DNA of 44,973 bases from a virus: positions 1-44,973 of the IMG/VR virus record IMGVR_UViG_3300025121_000080; one strand, given 5' to 3'. Under the pieces are notes generated by a model, which saw only the letters and a list, made by a program, of their open reading frames with translations, made no database searches and was not told the DNA's origin. A program made the translations under genes and the position numbers. This document shows positions 23,588-32,276 of the stretch, one piece after another (positions within the stretch are counted from its first letter, which is position 1; each line of letters starts with the position of its first letter).

Positions 23588-24460
23588 ATGGGATGGTTAC
23601 AGAAAATAGCTGGCACGGTTAAATCTGCGGTTAATAATCCAATTATTAACCCTGTCGGCGCATTAGTTGAAAAAACAACCGCGCCACTTAATAATGTTCT
23701 GACTGGCAATAATTCAGGATTAGACCCGATGCAGCAACTCGCCATTGGTGGCGCTGTAGGTACAGGACTTTATGGTATGGGTGCTGGTGCTGCCGCTAAC
23801 GGTGGAATGATAGACCCTGTAACCGGATTATCCGAAGCTGGAATGGGTGTTGAGTATGGTGGGGCTGGTGGTGCGTTAGCATCTGGTGCTGCTGGAGCCG
23901 GTACTGCTGGAGCCGGTGCTGGTTCTCTATCAAGTTGGGGGCAAGCCGCACTCCCCCTAGTCCCAAATTTACTCGGTATTGCCGGTGCTAATGAAGCATC
24001 TGATAAACAAGACGCTCTCTCCCGCGAATACATGGCAATGGGTGCGCCTTATCGCGGGAAACTGGCTGAACTCTACAATAACCCCGAAGCCTATCTCGCC
24101 ACACAGCGTGGAGATATTGAAAAGAACGTCCAGAGAGGCACTGACATCATGTCCAGGTCACTGAGTATGGGCGGGAACCCCGTAGGCTCTGGAAACGCCC
24201 TCCAGCAGCTTCAGAGCTATGCTTCTGAGGGGATGGACAACCAACTATACGGAAGATTGAACGCAGAACGTCAGAATATGGCTAATTTTGGTGGATTAAG
24301 CCAATTCAATAGTGCTGCCCCGCAAGCAGGACAGAACGCGATTGATGCTGGAAGCAAGGTCTATGATGCTTACGGAGCAGCAGGGAGTACGCTCAATGAC
24401 ATATTTGGTACAAAAAAGAAAACGGCTTACGATAAATACTTGGAAAGTATTACGAGGTAA
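23588..24460 (+). CDS. Ejection-type virion protein 1 (glycine/alanine-rich)
   Basis: 290 residues with an AAGGAG ribosome site. Residues ~45-120 are a Gly/Ala-rich stretch able to insert into membranes (Gly-Ala-Gly-Ala-Ala-Ala and similar). Residues ~130-290 are helical, with Asn-Pro-Glu-Ala-Tyr and Gly-Asn-Pro-Val-Gly-Ser-Gly-Asn-Ala-Leu, a pattern seen in internal virion proteins of podoviruses. Position matches the P22 gp7/gp20/gp16 group of proteins that leave the head with the DNA. The role is by analogy. Confidence 0.6.
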   Translation: MGWLQKIAGTVKSAVNNPIINPVGALVEKTTAPLNNVLTGNNSGLDPMQQLAIGGAVGTGLYGMGAGAAANGGMIDPVTGLSEAGMGVEYGGAGGALASGAAGAGTAGAGAGSLSSWGQAALPLVPNLLGIAGANEASDKQDALSREYMAMGAPYRGKLAELYNNPEAYLATQRGDIEKNVQRGTDIMSRSLSMGGNPVGSGNALQQLQSYASEGMDNQLYGRLNAERQNMANFGGLSQFNSAAPQAGQNAIDAGSKVYDAYGAAGSTLNDIFGTKKKTAYDKYLESITR

Positions 24461-24462
24461 CT

Positions 24463-25701
24463 ATGGCGAACCTTTCATCTGTATTGCAAGGAATACCCGG
24501 TTTGCGTGGTTGGCAAGCCCAAGACCAATTTCGTCAGGAACAAATGCAGGGCGATCAGGCTACTCAACTAAATCAGATGAAGCTGGCTGAGTTGTTTAAT
24601 GGGATGCAGGAAAAGAAGCAGTTTGGCGAAATGATAAAATCTGCTGATGGTGATTTGACAAAGATTATGCCTTTGGCTATGAAAGCTGCTCCCACAAATG
24701 CAGCCGCACAAGAGTTTGTTACTAAAAATCTTCCAATAATGAAATATCAGGAAGAACAGCAAAAAGCACAACAAGCGCAAACATTAGGGAATACGCTCGG
24801 ATTTATTCAGGAAGAATCCGCACCGCAGGATATACAACGTCAGACACAATCTGCAATTATGCAACAAGGCGCACCTACTGACCGTTCGGCAGTAATTAAA
24901 CAGATGGTTACGCCACCAACAAAAACCAAGTGGAATGTAGTTGAAAGATATAACGAAAAAACTGGTATGCCAGAAAAAGTATTTGTTAATGAAAATGACC
25001 CGACAGATATACATCCTTTTGGTGGGCAGAAATCAGAAAAAGCTAGTGGTGGTGTAAAAGTTACCAACAATGTTGGTGATGCAGAAGGAAAATATGCCGA
25101 GGAAGCAGCGAAAGCACAAGTTGGGGAAATAACGCAATTAGGAAAAGAGGCAGCGGCTGCTTATAAATCCAATAAAGATTTAGATACATTTATCGCAAAT
25201 TCTGCGAACGCGCCAGAAGGTGCTTTAGCTAATATTACAACGCAAGCCATGAATCTTGGTGCAAGTCTAGGATTTAGTTCTGATGAACTAACAAGCGCAA
25301 CACTAATGAAACAGGCAATCGGAAAGAACAAGGCTACCTACATGGCTGCATTAGGAGCGCGTGGTTTAACCGACAGGGATATGGAAGTTCTTGCAGAATC
25401 GTTGCCAATGTTGAATACGAGCGTGGAAGCTAGAAATTCTGTAGCTGGTATTGTAAAAAAATCTAATGAAGCGATTTTGAAAGATTACGACTATGCCATA
25501 GAACAAGAAGGTATAAATCAACCAATCTCAGCAAAAATGCGTATTCGTCCTAGATGGTATGGAGAATGGAAGTCCGGACAGCAACCGGCACAGCAACCGG
25601 CACAGCAAAACCCATTGTCTGTAACCACGCCTGATGGTAAGACTATTAACTTTAAGTCACCACAAGCAGCGGCGGCATTCAGGAAAAAAGCGGGGCTGTA
25701 A
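24463..25701 (+). CDS. Ejection-type virion protein 2 (helical, Gln-rich)
   Basis: 412 residues, mostly helical. Residues 20-130 are very rich in Gln, Glu, Met and Ala; a linker near residue 365 has a Gln-Gln-Pro-Ala repeat. The C-terminal Thr-Pro-Asp-Gly-Lys-Thr-Ile-Asn-Phe ... Ala-Ala-Phe-Arg-Lys-Lys-Ala is a short domain often found at the end of phage internal proteins. It starts two bases after the previous gene and overlaps the next by one base. Probable injected protein by position. Confidence 0.6.
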   Translation: MANLSSVLQGIPGLRGWQAQDQFRQEQMQGDQATQLNQMKLAELFNGMQEKKQFGEMIKSADGDLTKIMPLAMKAAPTNAAAQEFVTKNLPIMKYQEEQQKAQQAQTLGNTLGFIQEESAPQDIQRQTQSAIMQQGAPTDRSAVIKQMVTPPTKTKWNVVERYNEKTGMPEKVFVNENDPTDIHPFGGQKSEKASGGVKVTNNVGDAEGKYAEEAAKAQVGEITQLGKEAAAAYKSNKDLDTFIANSANAPEGALANITTQAMNLGASLGFSSDELTSATLMKQAIGKNKATYMAALGARGLTDRDMEVLAESLPMLNTSVEARNSVAGIVKKSNEAILKDYDYAIEQEGINQPISAKMRIRPRWYGEWKSGQQPAQQPAQQNPLSVTTPDGKTINFKSPQAAAAFRKKAGL

Positions 25702-27833
25702 TGGATTACGAAAAACTAGCGGCGCAGTTTGGTGGAGTGGTTGAAAGACCACCAGGTAGTATTGACTATGAAAAACTAGCACAACAATTTGGTGGAGTTG
25801 TTGAGGAGGAGCCACAAACTGCCCAACCTAATTTCTTTGAGCAAAATATGCCAATTAGCACTCGTATTGCAAAAAGTTTGTACGGTGTGGCAGAGGCGGG
25901 AACAACTATGGCTACAGGGCTGGCATCTGCTGTCCCAGCAGGTATTGCAGGGCTTGGAACATTAGCTACTGGTGGCGGCTTGGATAAAGCCGAAGACAAG
26001 ATAAGAAGAATACAGGACAGATTTACATACCAGCCCAGACAATATACAGGACAAAAAATAATTGAAGGCTTGAATGTTCCGATTGAAATGGCTAATGAAG
26101 GTCTTGGTTATGTTGGAGAAAAAGTAGGCGGAAATATTGGGCAAACAATCGGAGAGAATGTAATACCTGTTGCTGCAACAGTTGTTCCGGGTATGCAAGC
26201 CTTGAAAGCTGCAAAAGCATCAAATGCCGCCTCTATCTTGGCTAAACAAAAAGCCAATGTTGCCGATGCAGGAAAAATTGACGCTGCGAATGCTGCCAAA
26301 AAACATGGATTGATACTTAATCCGGTAGATGTTAATGCACAAGCCGGAGGGAAAGTCTTGACCGGACTTGCAAAACAGGCAGATATAAACGCGAATATGT
26401 CAGCATTCAATAATGCAAAATTAACCAGCATTGCCAAGCGTGATTTAGAAATACCAAAGTATGAAAAACTAACATCCAGCGCACCATTTAAGGCTGAAAG
26501 ACAAAAGGCTGGACTTGTCTATGAGGATGTTAAAAAAGTTGGGACAATCCCCGAACAATACACTGGTGAGTTTGTCGCAAAACTGAATTCATTGAACAAT
26601 CTTGAAGGAATGACACCTGCTGCTTCTGCTTATATGAAGCAGAACACTCCTGCTATTCTTGCGGATTTTGAACAACTATCGCAAAACGGATTTAATGCGA
26701 CAGACATTGTTAATTTTTCTCGAAAATATAGAAAAGAAGCGAACATTATTTACAAAAAAGAATTGACTGGTGGAATGTCAGTAGAAGAAGCGGCATTGGC
26801 TGATGCGAAGATGGGAATAGCCAACGGACTTGAAGACATGATTTCAAGATATACCGCTGACTTGGCAAAGGCAAACCCAAAACAATATAAAAGTCTTGCT
26901 ACCAGATGGAGTGATGCCAGAACATATATTGCAAAGTCTCATACATGGCAGAACGCAACCGATTTTAACACTGGCAAGATTGATGCTATTGCTTTGTCAA
27001 AACTGACAGCAAAAGATAATGCCATAACTGGAACATTGAAGGATGTTGGCACGATTGCTGGCAACTACCCTAGTGCATTCCAGAAACAAACCGTGCATAA
27101 GCCACTTACTACAATGGAGCATTTCAGCAGATATGGAATGGGCGGTATGACTGGCGGTATTGCTGGTGGTGGGATAGGTCTGGCGATTGGAGGCCCTGCC
27201 GGATTGATACCAGGTGCTACGACAGGTATGCTTTTGGGCGGAGCTGTAGAGCGCGGTCTACAGCCATTAGCGATGAAACGCTTAATGAGTGAAAAGTATC
27301 AACAGGGAATGAAAGTTCCTTCTTATTACGCTGCACCAGCCCCAGCAGTCAGGGCAATGCCGGATAATAAGTTGCATCCAGATACGGTTATTCCACCAAA
27401 TGAAACAGGTCTTTCTCTTGCACCACGTGGTTCAAGATTGGCTCCTGTTCAATTTGAGGTTAATCCACCAAGCACAAGAGGATTGATTGATTTTGCTGAT
27501 GAAGGTGTTGGTAAGAAAAGTAGTCGTGCTACTGAACCATTTAATCAACCAGATTCAATTCCATTCATGTTAAGGCAAGAGTTTTTGCAGCAACCTGAAA
27601 TTTCTGCCCCGATAAATGCCTTTGTCAAAGAAGCTAATAGACTACGAGGGCTTATAGAAAAGAGTCAGGGATTCTGGAAAGGAAAATATAAAAACGAACT
27701 AAATAACCTTGAACAGGAATTTGCTGCTGGTATGAAACAGATGGGGATTAGGAACGCTGGTGAGGCACATGGACTCCGTATACCATTATATGAAGTCCCA
27801 AAAGATTACAGGCTTCCGATCAAAAAACAATGA
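25701..27833 (+). CDS. Ejection-type virion protein 3 (channel-forming candidate)
   Basis: 710 residues. It opens with two tandem copies of an Asp-Tyr-Glu-Lys-Leu-Ala-x-Gln-Phe-Gly-Gly-Val-Val motif (residues 2-36). A Gly/Ala-rich hydrophobic stretch follows (about 58-95), then a long helical middle. Near residues 475-520 there is a strong glycine-zipper membrane segment (Gly-Gly-Met-Thr-Gly-Gly-Ile-Ala-Gly-Gly-Gly-Ile-Gly). Such zippers are typical of proteins that build the trans-envelope DNA channel in short-tailed phages. Third of the P22-like ejection set by position. Confidence 0.6.
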   Translation: MDYEKLAAQFGGVVERPPGSIDYEKLAQQFGGVVEEEPQTAQPNFFEQNMPISTRIAKSLYGVAEAGTTMATGLASAVPAGIAGLGTLATGGGLDKAEDKIRRIQDRFTYQPRQYTGQKIIEGLNVPIEMANEGLGYVGEKVGGNIGQTIGENVIPVAATVVPGMQALKAAKASNAASILAKQKANVADAGKIDAANAAKKHGLILNPVDVNAQAGGKVLTGLAKQADINANMSAFNNAKLTSIAKRDLEIPKYEKLTSSAPFKAERQKAGLVYEDVKKVGTIPEQYTGEFVAKLNSLNNLEGMTPAASAYMKQNTPAILADFEQLSQNGFNATDIVNFSRKYRKEANIIYKKELTGGMSVEEAALADAKMGIANGLEDMISRYTADLAKANPKQYKSLATRWSDARTYIAKSHTWQNATDFNTGKIDAIALSKLTAKDNAITGTLKDVGTIAGNYPSAFQKQTVHKPLTTMEHFSRYGMGGMTGGIAGGGIGLAIGGPAGLIPGATTGMLLGGAVERGLQPLAMKRLMSEKYQQGMKVPSYYAAPAPAVRAMPDNKLHPDTVIPPNETGLSLAPRGSRLAPVQFEVNPPSTRGLIDFADEGVGKKSSRATEPFNQPDSIPFMLRQEFLQQPEISAPINAFVKEANRLRGLIEKSQGFWKGKYKNELNNLEQEFAAGMKQMGIRNAGEAHGLRIPLYEVPKDYRLPIKKQ

Positions 27834-27883
27834 ATATAGCACCCGTAATCACAAATCAGCAGAACCAACAATAGGAGCACACT

Positions 27884-28750
27884 ATGAGCGCCATCGACTT
27901 CACCGATAATACCACTGTAGTCCCCGCCGCATGGCTTGATGACGTAGACGCAGCTATTTACGAACAAACAGGCGTAGGGAAGACTACGGTAGCCTCTGCC
28001 ACGACACCTGACATATTCGCAGTAACGACAGGACGGCTTATAGACTACACCGGAACAGCGACTTGTACGGGATTTGTGGCTGCGGTGAGTGCTGGTTCAC
28101 ACAGGACTTTGTATTGCGCTGGCGCTGCGGTATTTACAGCAGATGCTAATTTACTGATAGATGGGGTGGCAAGCGGAAGTAATCTGACTTGTGTAGCGGG
28201 TGATATTCTGGATGTGGTAGCCATTACAACTACACAGTGGAAGATAACTGCAAGAACAAGAACTACTCAAGGTTACACTCTTGCCACCGAACAAGCATCA
28301 ACATCAGGAGCATCAATAGATTTTACCGGCATTCCATCTTGGGCAACTAAAATATATGTGATGTTTAGTGGTGTTTCTACTAATGGAACAAGTGCAGTAA
28401 TAATTCAGATTGGCGATGCTGGCGGATTTGAAACAACAGGATATTTGTCAGGAGGTAGTACGTTTGCAGGTTCAGTATCCACATCAGGCTATACAACTGG
28501 TTTTGGTATAGAAAGTTCTGCTATAACATCGGCTGCTCATACCAGATGTGGTATGGCACTCCTAACATTAGAAAACGCAGCAAGTTTTAGGTGGATACAT
28601 ACAAGCAATATGGCAATGGGAAATGTATCTACTACAACACACGGGGCTGGTGTTAAAGCAACATCGGCCGCATTAACTCAGGTGCGAATCACTACGGTAA
28701 ACGGAACAGATACTTTTGATGCCGGAGCAATCAATATCGCTTACGAGTAA
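27884..28750 (+). CDS. Tail appendage/receptor-binding-type protein, 288 aa
   Basis: AGGAG ribosome site eight bases before the ATG. The N-terminal ~55 residues (Trp-Leu-Asp-Asp-Val-Asp-Ala-Ala-Ile-Tyr-Glu) look like a short virion-anchor helix. The remainder is Thr/Ser/Gly/Ala-rich beta, ending in a compact ~150-residue domain (from Gly-Tyr-Thr-Leu-Ala-Thr onwards) similar in composition to fibre-tip domains. Placed between ejection proteins and another tip-like protein. Function inferred from composition and place only. Confidence 0.55.
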   Translation: MSAIDFTDNTTVVPAAWLDDVDAAIYEQTGVGKTTVASATTPDIFAVTTGRLIDYTGTATCTGFVAAVSAGSHRTLYCAGAAVFTADANLLIDGVASGSNLTCVAGDILDVVAITTTQWKITARTRTTQGYTLATEQASTSGASIDFTGIPSWATKIYVMFSGVSTNGTSAVIIQIGDAGGFETTGYLSGGSTFAGSVSTSGYTTGFGIESSAITSAAHTRCGMALLTLENAASFRWIHTSNMAMGNVSTTTHGAGVKATSAALTQVRITTVNGTDTFDAGAINIAYE

Positions 28751-28972
28751 TTAACGTGATGCCCCACCCCAACCCAATGCAGGCCAATGTTGACGAGGTT
28801 CAGATATGACCGCAAACCCTTGTTCTCCGCCAACACCTTTAAGATGGATTTTGCCGTTGGCATCTTTCCATCCAGTAACGACTTGCGGAGCGAATACGCG
28901 CTCTTGCAAGTTATCGGTTGATGCACAGCCGAACAACGAAGCGATGAACAAATAAACAAGAATGGTTTTCAT
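28751..28972 (-). CDS. Small lipoprotein, moron candidate (73 aa)
   Basis: Only minus-strand gene inside the late operon. Met-Lys-Thr-Ile-Leu-Val-Tyr-Leu-Phe-Ile-Ala-Ser-Leu-Phe-Gly-Cys-Ala-Ser is a clear signal peptide with lipobox (Leu-Phe-Gly-Cys, acylated Cys16) and no Asp at +2, suggesting outer-membrane sorting. The mature ~58 residues contain Gly-Trp-Lys-Asp-Ala-Asn-Gly-Lys-Ile-His. Its own promoter lies at 29001-29029. Small phage lipoproteins of this kind often block receptor use by competing phages (superinfection exclusion); that role is inferred, not shown. Rz1-type function is unlikely because Rz1 is present elsewhere. Confidence 0.7.
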   Translation of the reverse strand: MKTILVYLFIASLFGCASTDNLQERVFAPQVVTGWKDANGKIHLKGVGGEQGFAVISEPRQHWPALGWGGASR

Positions 28973-29000
28973 TTGATTACATCAGTTAAGTTACAGAAAC

Positions 29001-29029
29001 ATTATCAACATATTTGATGAAGTGAGCAA
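29001..29029 (-). promoter_or_regulatory. Promoter for the reverse-strand lipoprotein gene
   Basis: On the minus strand, TTGCTC (29029-29024), 17-bp spacer, GATAAT (29006-29001), about 30 bp upstream of the ATG at 28972. This gives the lipoprotein expression independent of the late operon, as expected for a moron. Confidence 0.6.
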
Positions 29030-29037
29030 TCCCTAAC

Positions 29038-29595
29038 ATGAACGAACTCGACAACCGCATCCTAGACCAGACCTCATTCTCATGGCTTAACCTATTGGGA
29101 ATGTCAAAGAATGTACCCGTAGATGTAGGCACAGCTACCGCTGCGGCACATGCGGTGAGGTTAGACCAAACTAATCTGCAAGGTGCGGCTTTTAGTGCTT
29201 ATTTGCCTACTGCTAACCAATCAGTTACATCTGCGACATGGACTAAAGTTAATCTTAGCGCAGAAGAATTTGATGCTGCTGGAGACTTTGATGCGACGAC
29301 AAATTATCGGCATACTCCTACGATAGCGGGATATTATTCGTACTCATGGGCGGTGCAGGGAGATGGGGCTGTTATGGTCGCCCTTGGTCATGCGATATAT
29401 AAAAATGGTACTATATATAAACAAGGAGCTTATGTACAAACAGCCGCAGTAATGGTTTTAAGCGGCAGTGCTTTAGTTTATATGAATGGAACTACTGATT
29501 ACGTTGAATTATTCGGCTATGTGGCTGGGACTACTCCTGTATTTGTCTTTGGATCAGTTGCCACATATCTAACCGGATGTCTGATAAGACGATAA
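29038..29595 (+). CDS. C1q-like tail-tip protein, 185 aa
   Basis: Residues ~50-185 match the jelly-roll C1q/TNF-like pattern often used at phage fibre tips: Phe-Ser-Ala-Tyr-Leu ... Thr-Trp-Thr-Lys-Val-Asn-Leu ... Phe-Asp ... Thr-Asn-Tyr-Arg-His-Thr-Pro-Thr-Ile-Ala-Gly-Tyr-Tyr. The first ~45 residues would anchor it. It sits next to the 27884-28750 protein, so the two may form one appendage. Confidence 0.65.
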   Translation: MNELDNRILDQTSFSWLNLLGMSKNVPVDVGTATAAAHAVRLDQTNLQGAAFSAYLPTANQSVTSATWTKVNLSAEEFDAAGDFDATTNYRHTPTIAGYYSYSWAVQGDGAVMVALGHAIYKNGTIYKQGAYVQTAAVMVLSGSALVYMNGTTDYVELFGYVAGTTPVFVFGSVATYLTGCLIRR

Positions 29596-29620
29596 TTTGG
29601 TAATTGAAAGGGAGTAAGTA

Positions 29621-29914
29621 ATGGAAGAGACAGTACAAATATCATCCTTCTCAGTAACAATAATCGGGAGTTCCATTACCATTATGCTCTGTATTATAGC
29701 TGTGTTTTTAAGCAGGCTACTCAGGCAATTCGATGAACTTAATCAAACCCTAATCAAGATTGACAAGGACTTGTCCAGGGATGTTGGAGTCCTAAAATCA
29801 AGACTTCAGGAATTTGACCCGATGTGGGAAAGGTTGCGATCTGCTGAGAATTCAATAGTGGCCATTCAAAGCGGCGGTTGTGACGCTTACCATAGTAAGT
29901 TACACGCACAATGA
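29621..29914 (+). CDS. Membrane protein with coiled coil, 97 aa; lysis-region accessory
   Basis: One transmembrane helix (about residues 10-32, Ile/Leu/Val/Cys rich) is followed by a heptad-patterned helix (about 36-85). GGGAG ribosome site upstream; overlaps the next gene by ATGA. The position directly before the endolysin-like gene suggests an antiholin or holin-partner role, but a single-pass protein with a long cytoplasmic coil does not match a specific known holin class. Confidence 0.6.
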   Translation: MEETVQISSFSVTIIGSSITIMLCIIAVFLSRLLRQFDELNQTLIKIDKDLSRDVGVLKSRLQEFDPMWERLRSAENSIVAIQSGGCDAYHSKLHAQ

Positions 29915-30357
29915 AAATCGTAGTCAAGCGCACCGACTACCTCGAAACCATGACTATCGGGGAATTAAGCATAGATGGTCGTTTCTTTTGTTACAGCCTG
30001 GAGGACAAATGCCGTGAGAATCCCAAGACAGACGCGCCATTTGAGGTCGCTTACGAGAAGGTGCAAGGCGAGACTGCTATACCAGTGGGCACGTATGAGG
30101 TAATCATAGATATGTCCATGAGGTTTGGTAGGGAGATGCCAAGACTTTTGGATGTGCCTGGATTCCGTGGGATAAGAATTCATGCAGGAAATAACCCTAC
30201 CCATACCGAAGGCTGTATTCTGGTAGGAATGAGCAAAGTAGGAAAAGGTAAGGATTTATCAGGTATCGGAATGTCAAAGATTGCTTTCAATAAACTGTTT
30301 GATAAAATAGAGGCAGCCTATCAACATCACGACAACATCACTCTGGAGGTCGCATGA
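29911..30357 (+). CDS. DUF5675-family protein, likely peptidoglycan-acting lysis enzyme
   Basis: 148 residues. The segment Gly-Ile-Arg-Ile-His-Ala-Gly-Asn-x-Pro-x-His-Thr-Glu-Gly-Cys-Ile-Leu-Val-Gly (about residues 87-106) is the DUF5675 signature. It resembles the His ... Cys catalytic arrangement of L,D-transpeptidase-like folds. The protein sits between membrane proteins and the holin, exactly where an endolysin belongs, and no other lysozyme or amidase is encoded. Catalysis is inferred from motif and context. Confidence 0.7.
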   Translation: MKIVVKRTDYLETMTIGELSIDGRFFCYSLEDKCRENPKTDAPFEVAYEKVQGETAIPVGTYEVIIDMSMRFGREMPRLLDVPGFRGIRIHAGNNPTHTEGCILVGMSKVGKGKDLSGIGMSKIAFNKLFDKIEAAYQHHDNITLEVA

Positions 30358-30563
30358 ACGTAAACGCTTGGCTAATCCGTAGTCTCAAGAGCAAGACTAT
30401 CGTATTCTCGATCATCTTGGCCTCTCTTGGGGCTATACAAGCCTCTCTGGAGCTATTTAACGCTGTCCTGTCACCACAAGCCTACGGGCTTATCACGATG
30501 GTCGTAGGGGCTATCGTAGCGGCTCTGAGGGTCATTACGACTATGCCGCTAGATAAGAAATGA
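30354..30563 (+). CDS. Holin, 69 aa
   Basis: Small inner-membrane protein with two hydrophobic helices (about residues 15-38 and 43-60), a basic N-terminus (Arg-Ser-Leu-Lys-Ser-Lys) and a charged C-terminus (Asp-Lys-Lys). The layout fits class II-type holins that permeabilise the membrane to start lysis. Start overlaps the upstream stop (ATGA) and its stop overlaps the Rz start. Confidence 0.75.
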   Translation: MNVNAWLIRSLKSKTIVFSIILASLGAIQASLELFNAVLSPQAYGLITMVVGAIVAALRVITTMPLDKK

Positions 30564-30997
30564 TACAGTCTAAACTACTGGGCGGTTTGTTCATCATCCT
30601 TGCGATACTAGCGAGCTACACCGCGACCTACAAATATGGCCGGCACGTTGAATTTCTCAAACAAGAGAATATCAGGAAAGATGTTGTCATCAAGGCGAAT
30701 GCCGAGAATGAAGCCGTGAAACTTGAACTACAGGAGGTAAGACAAAATGCCGAAGCTGCTCTTAATATTATTCTTGCTACCCCTGCTCCACGGGTGCGGA
30801 TCCCCGTCTGCCCGTCTGGTGAAAGTAACGCCACCGATAGAGGCGAAATACCCGCTACCTCCGCCGAACCAACCTACGCTGACCGTCAGAGATTACTTGA
30901 TGAAGCTGGACGGACTCTTGAATCCATGGCAGCAGAATGGTCAAGAGCGATAGAGGCGTGTCGCGTGGTTATGAATTGGGCTAATCGAAGTCACTGA
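30560..30997 (+). CDS. Rz: Rz-like inner-membrane spanin
   Basis: 145 residues. An N-terminal signal anchor (about 5-25) is followed by a periplasmic helical coiled coil (about 30-75), then a variable C-terminus containing Cys. With the nested lipoprotein below it forms the spanin complex that fuses inner and outer membrane in the last step of lysis, as in lambda. Overlaps the holin by four bases. Confidence 0.85.
   Translation: MIQSKLLGGLFIILAILASYTATYKYGRHVEFLKQENIRKDVVIKANAENEAVKLELQEVRQNAEAALNIILATPAPRVRIPVCPSGESNATDRGEIPATSAEPTYADRQRLLDEAGRTLESMAAEWSRAIEACRVVMNWANRSH
30747..30953 (+). CDS. Rz1: Rz1-like outer-membrane spanin lipoprotein (nested in Rz)
   Basis: 68-residue ORF entirely inside Rz in the +1 frame, with a perfect AGGAGG ribosome site nine bases upstream. 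Signal peptide rich in Leu with a lipobox-type Leu-His-Gly-Cys (Cys17), then a Pro-rich mature part (Pro-Leu-Pro-Pro-Pro-Asn-Gln-Pro), both typical of Rz1. The fully embedded architecture is as in lambda Rz/Rz1. Confidence 0.85.
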   Translation: MPKLLLILFLLPLLHGCGSPSARLVKVTPPIEAKYPLPPPNQPTLTVRDYLMKLDGLLNPWQQNGQER

Positions 30998-31067
30998 GTA
31001 TTGACGCGCCCCTGACGAATAGAATCACAAAGGCAAGCGCAATTAGGTAGGCTATGGCGTAGGTCAT
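30981..31067 (-). CDS. Tiny membrane peptide, 28 aa (paralogue of 165-224)
   Basis: The ATG overlaps the stop of the 31064-31711 gene (ATGA), with GGAGG five bases upstream. One hydrophobic helix (Ala-Ile-Ala-Tyr-Leu-Ile-Ala-Leu-Ala-Phe-Val-Ile-Leu-Phe-Val) is followed by Arg-Gly-Ala-Ser and an acidic end. Its DNA resembles 165-224 (shared AAGGCAAGC and CGAATAGAATC blocks); here the frame reads on where the other copy stops. It is the last gene of its operon and overlaps the end of Rz on the other strand. Confidence 0.5.
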   Translation of the reverse strand: MTYAIAYLIALAFVILFVRGASILSDFD

Positions 31068-31711
31068 AGCTTCCTCCGTTCTTCTGCCATGCGGCGAATA
31101 GCATCAGCACAGGCGTTATCTTCTTCATCTCGTATGTCACGTTCATCGGAATCTAATCCTGTGTAATAGCCTGCGCCAGTGTCCGTCTCAGTGGTTCCAT
31201 ATTCAGCAAATCGCTCGTATGAAATCTTGCGACAACAATTAGCTGCGGCTTCCAGCGCCTTCGCATCATGTTCCTTGAGTGCTGATAGGTCTGGGGTGAG
31301 GGCGAGTGCCTTCTCCGCATCTCCTGTGTAAAAGCCCCACTCACCTTCTTCTTCGCAGAACTTATTTACTTGATTCTTCAAGTCAAGCAGTGCGGTGTGT
31401 TTCTGCTCGATAACCGCCAGTAGCGCAAGCTCGCGTTCGCTGGTGATGAGTGGTCGAGTGAATAGCGGAATAACTTTCGGCGGACGCAGCCAGCCACATT
31501 GTTTAACCGAGGCTTCTGCTAACACCTCGTTGATATGTTCATGTGCCCACTCACGGAAAGGAAAAACGCGCTGGTCTAATCTTTCCCCGTTCGGTTCATC
31601 ATTATACTCAAATAGCCCATATGTGGCAGGCTCCTGCTTATCAATGGCACTTATTTTCGCTTTCAAAGCAGTATTTTCAGCGATCAATTCTTCCATAGTC
31701 AGATTGTGCAT
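31064..31711 (-). CDS. Phage hypothetical protein with coiled-coil N-terminus, 215 aa
   Basis: The N-terminal helix (Met-Glu-Glu-Leu-Ile-Ala-Glu-Asn-Thr-Ala-Leu-Lys-Ala-Lys) and the Lys-Val-Ile-Pro-Leu-Phe-Thr-Arg-Pro segment at about residue 80 resemble a large class of uncharacterised early phage proteins with a 'Pro-Leu-Tyr/Phe' strand. The C-terminus is acidic and helical, with paired Cys (Asn-Cys-Cys-Arg-Lys). The start at 31711 overlaps the HNH gene by 13 bp; Met6 (31696) is an alternative. Confidence 0.65.
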   Translation of the reverse strand: MHNLTMEELIAENTALKAKISAIDKQEPATYGLFEYNDEPNGERLDQRVFPFREWAHEHINEVLAEASVKQCGWLRPPKVIPLFTRPLITSERELALLAVIEQKHTALLDLKNQVNKFCEEEGEWGFYTGDAEKALALTPDLSALKEHDAKALEAAANCCRKISYERFAEYGTTETDTGAGYYTGLDSDERDIRDEEDNACADAIRRMAEERRKL

Positions 31712-32190
31712 GTTGAATGTACCTTTCGTTTAGTTTCAAGATAAGCCTGATGCGCTTGTTCTGCTGTTATAAAAGAACCTAAATATCGCGTCTTCCCATT
31801 TATTTTAATAGTTGCCGCGTACCTATTCCGGTCTTTCTCATAATGTGCGCCCAATAGACCAGAATATTTATTTTGTGCAGTAGCCTTTATCTGATTCTGT
31901 GCATTTTCTGAATAATTTGCATCTCTCAGGTTGGTAAACTTATTATTGCTTTTTATATGATCTCGATGGTCTATGCAGCTTGCGGGCCACACACCATATA
32001 CATAAAGCCATGCAAGGCGATGAGCATAATAATGTTTACCAGATAAATGAATATGAATATATCCATCTTTTGCTTTATGTCCGGCTACGTCATTAATTTC
32101 AATACAGTTGGATATTTTTACGCGCCAAGTGAAAATACCTGTTTCAGGATCGTAGTGGAAAATCTCTTTTAATCTTTCTTGTGTAAGCAT
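31699..32190 (-). CDS. HNH endonuclease with AP2-like DNA-binding region
   Basis: 163 residues. The HNH core runs from about residue 55 to 95: Tyr-Ala-His-Arg-Leu-Ala-Trp, Asp-His-Arg-Asp ... Asn-x-x-x-Asn-Leu-Arg. The C-terminal Gly-Leu-Leu-Gly-Ala-His ... Tyr-Ala-Ala-Thr-Ile ... Gly-Ser-Phe-x-Thr-Ala-Glu-Gln-Ala is an AP2-like domain. This pairing is typical of free-standing homing endonucleases in phages. AGGA six bases before the ATG, and a dedicated promoter at 32282-32309. Probably a selfish insertion in the operon. Confidence 0.85.
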   Translation of the reverse strand: MLTQERLKEIFHYDPETGIFTWRVKISNCIEINDVAGHKAKDGYIHIHLSGKHYYAHRLAWLYVYGVWPASCIDHRDHIKSNNKFTNLRDANYSENAQNQIKATAQNKYSGLLGAHYEKDRNRYAATIKINGKTRYLGSFITAEQAHQAYLETKRKVHSTCTI

Positions 32191-32276
32191 GATGTGTCCT
32201 AACTAACAGTGAGTGAGTGGTGTCAGCTATCCAGTGAGTTAGCACCTTCAACTTGCGCGGTCTCCACCGACTGACG

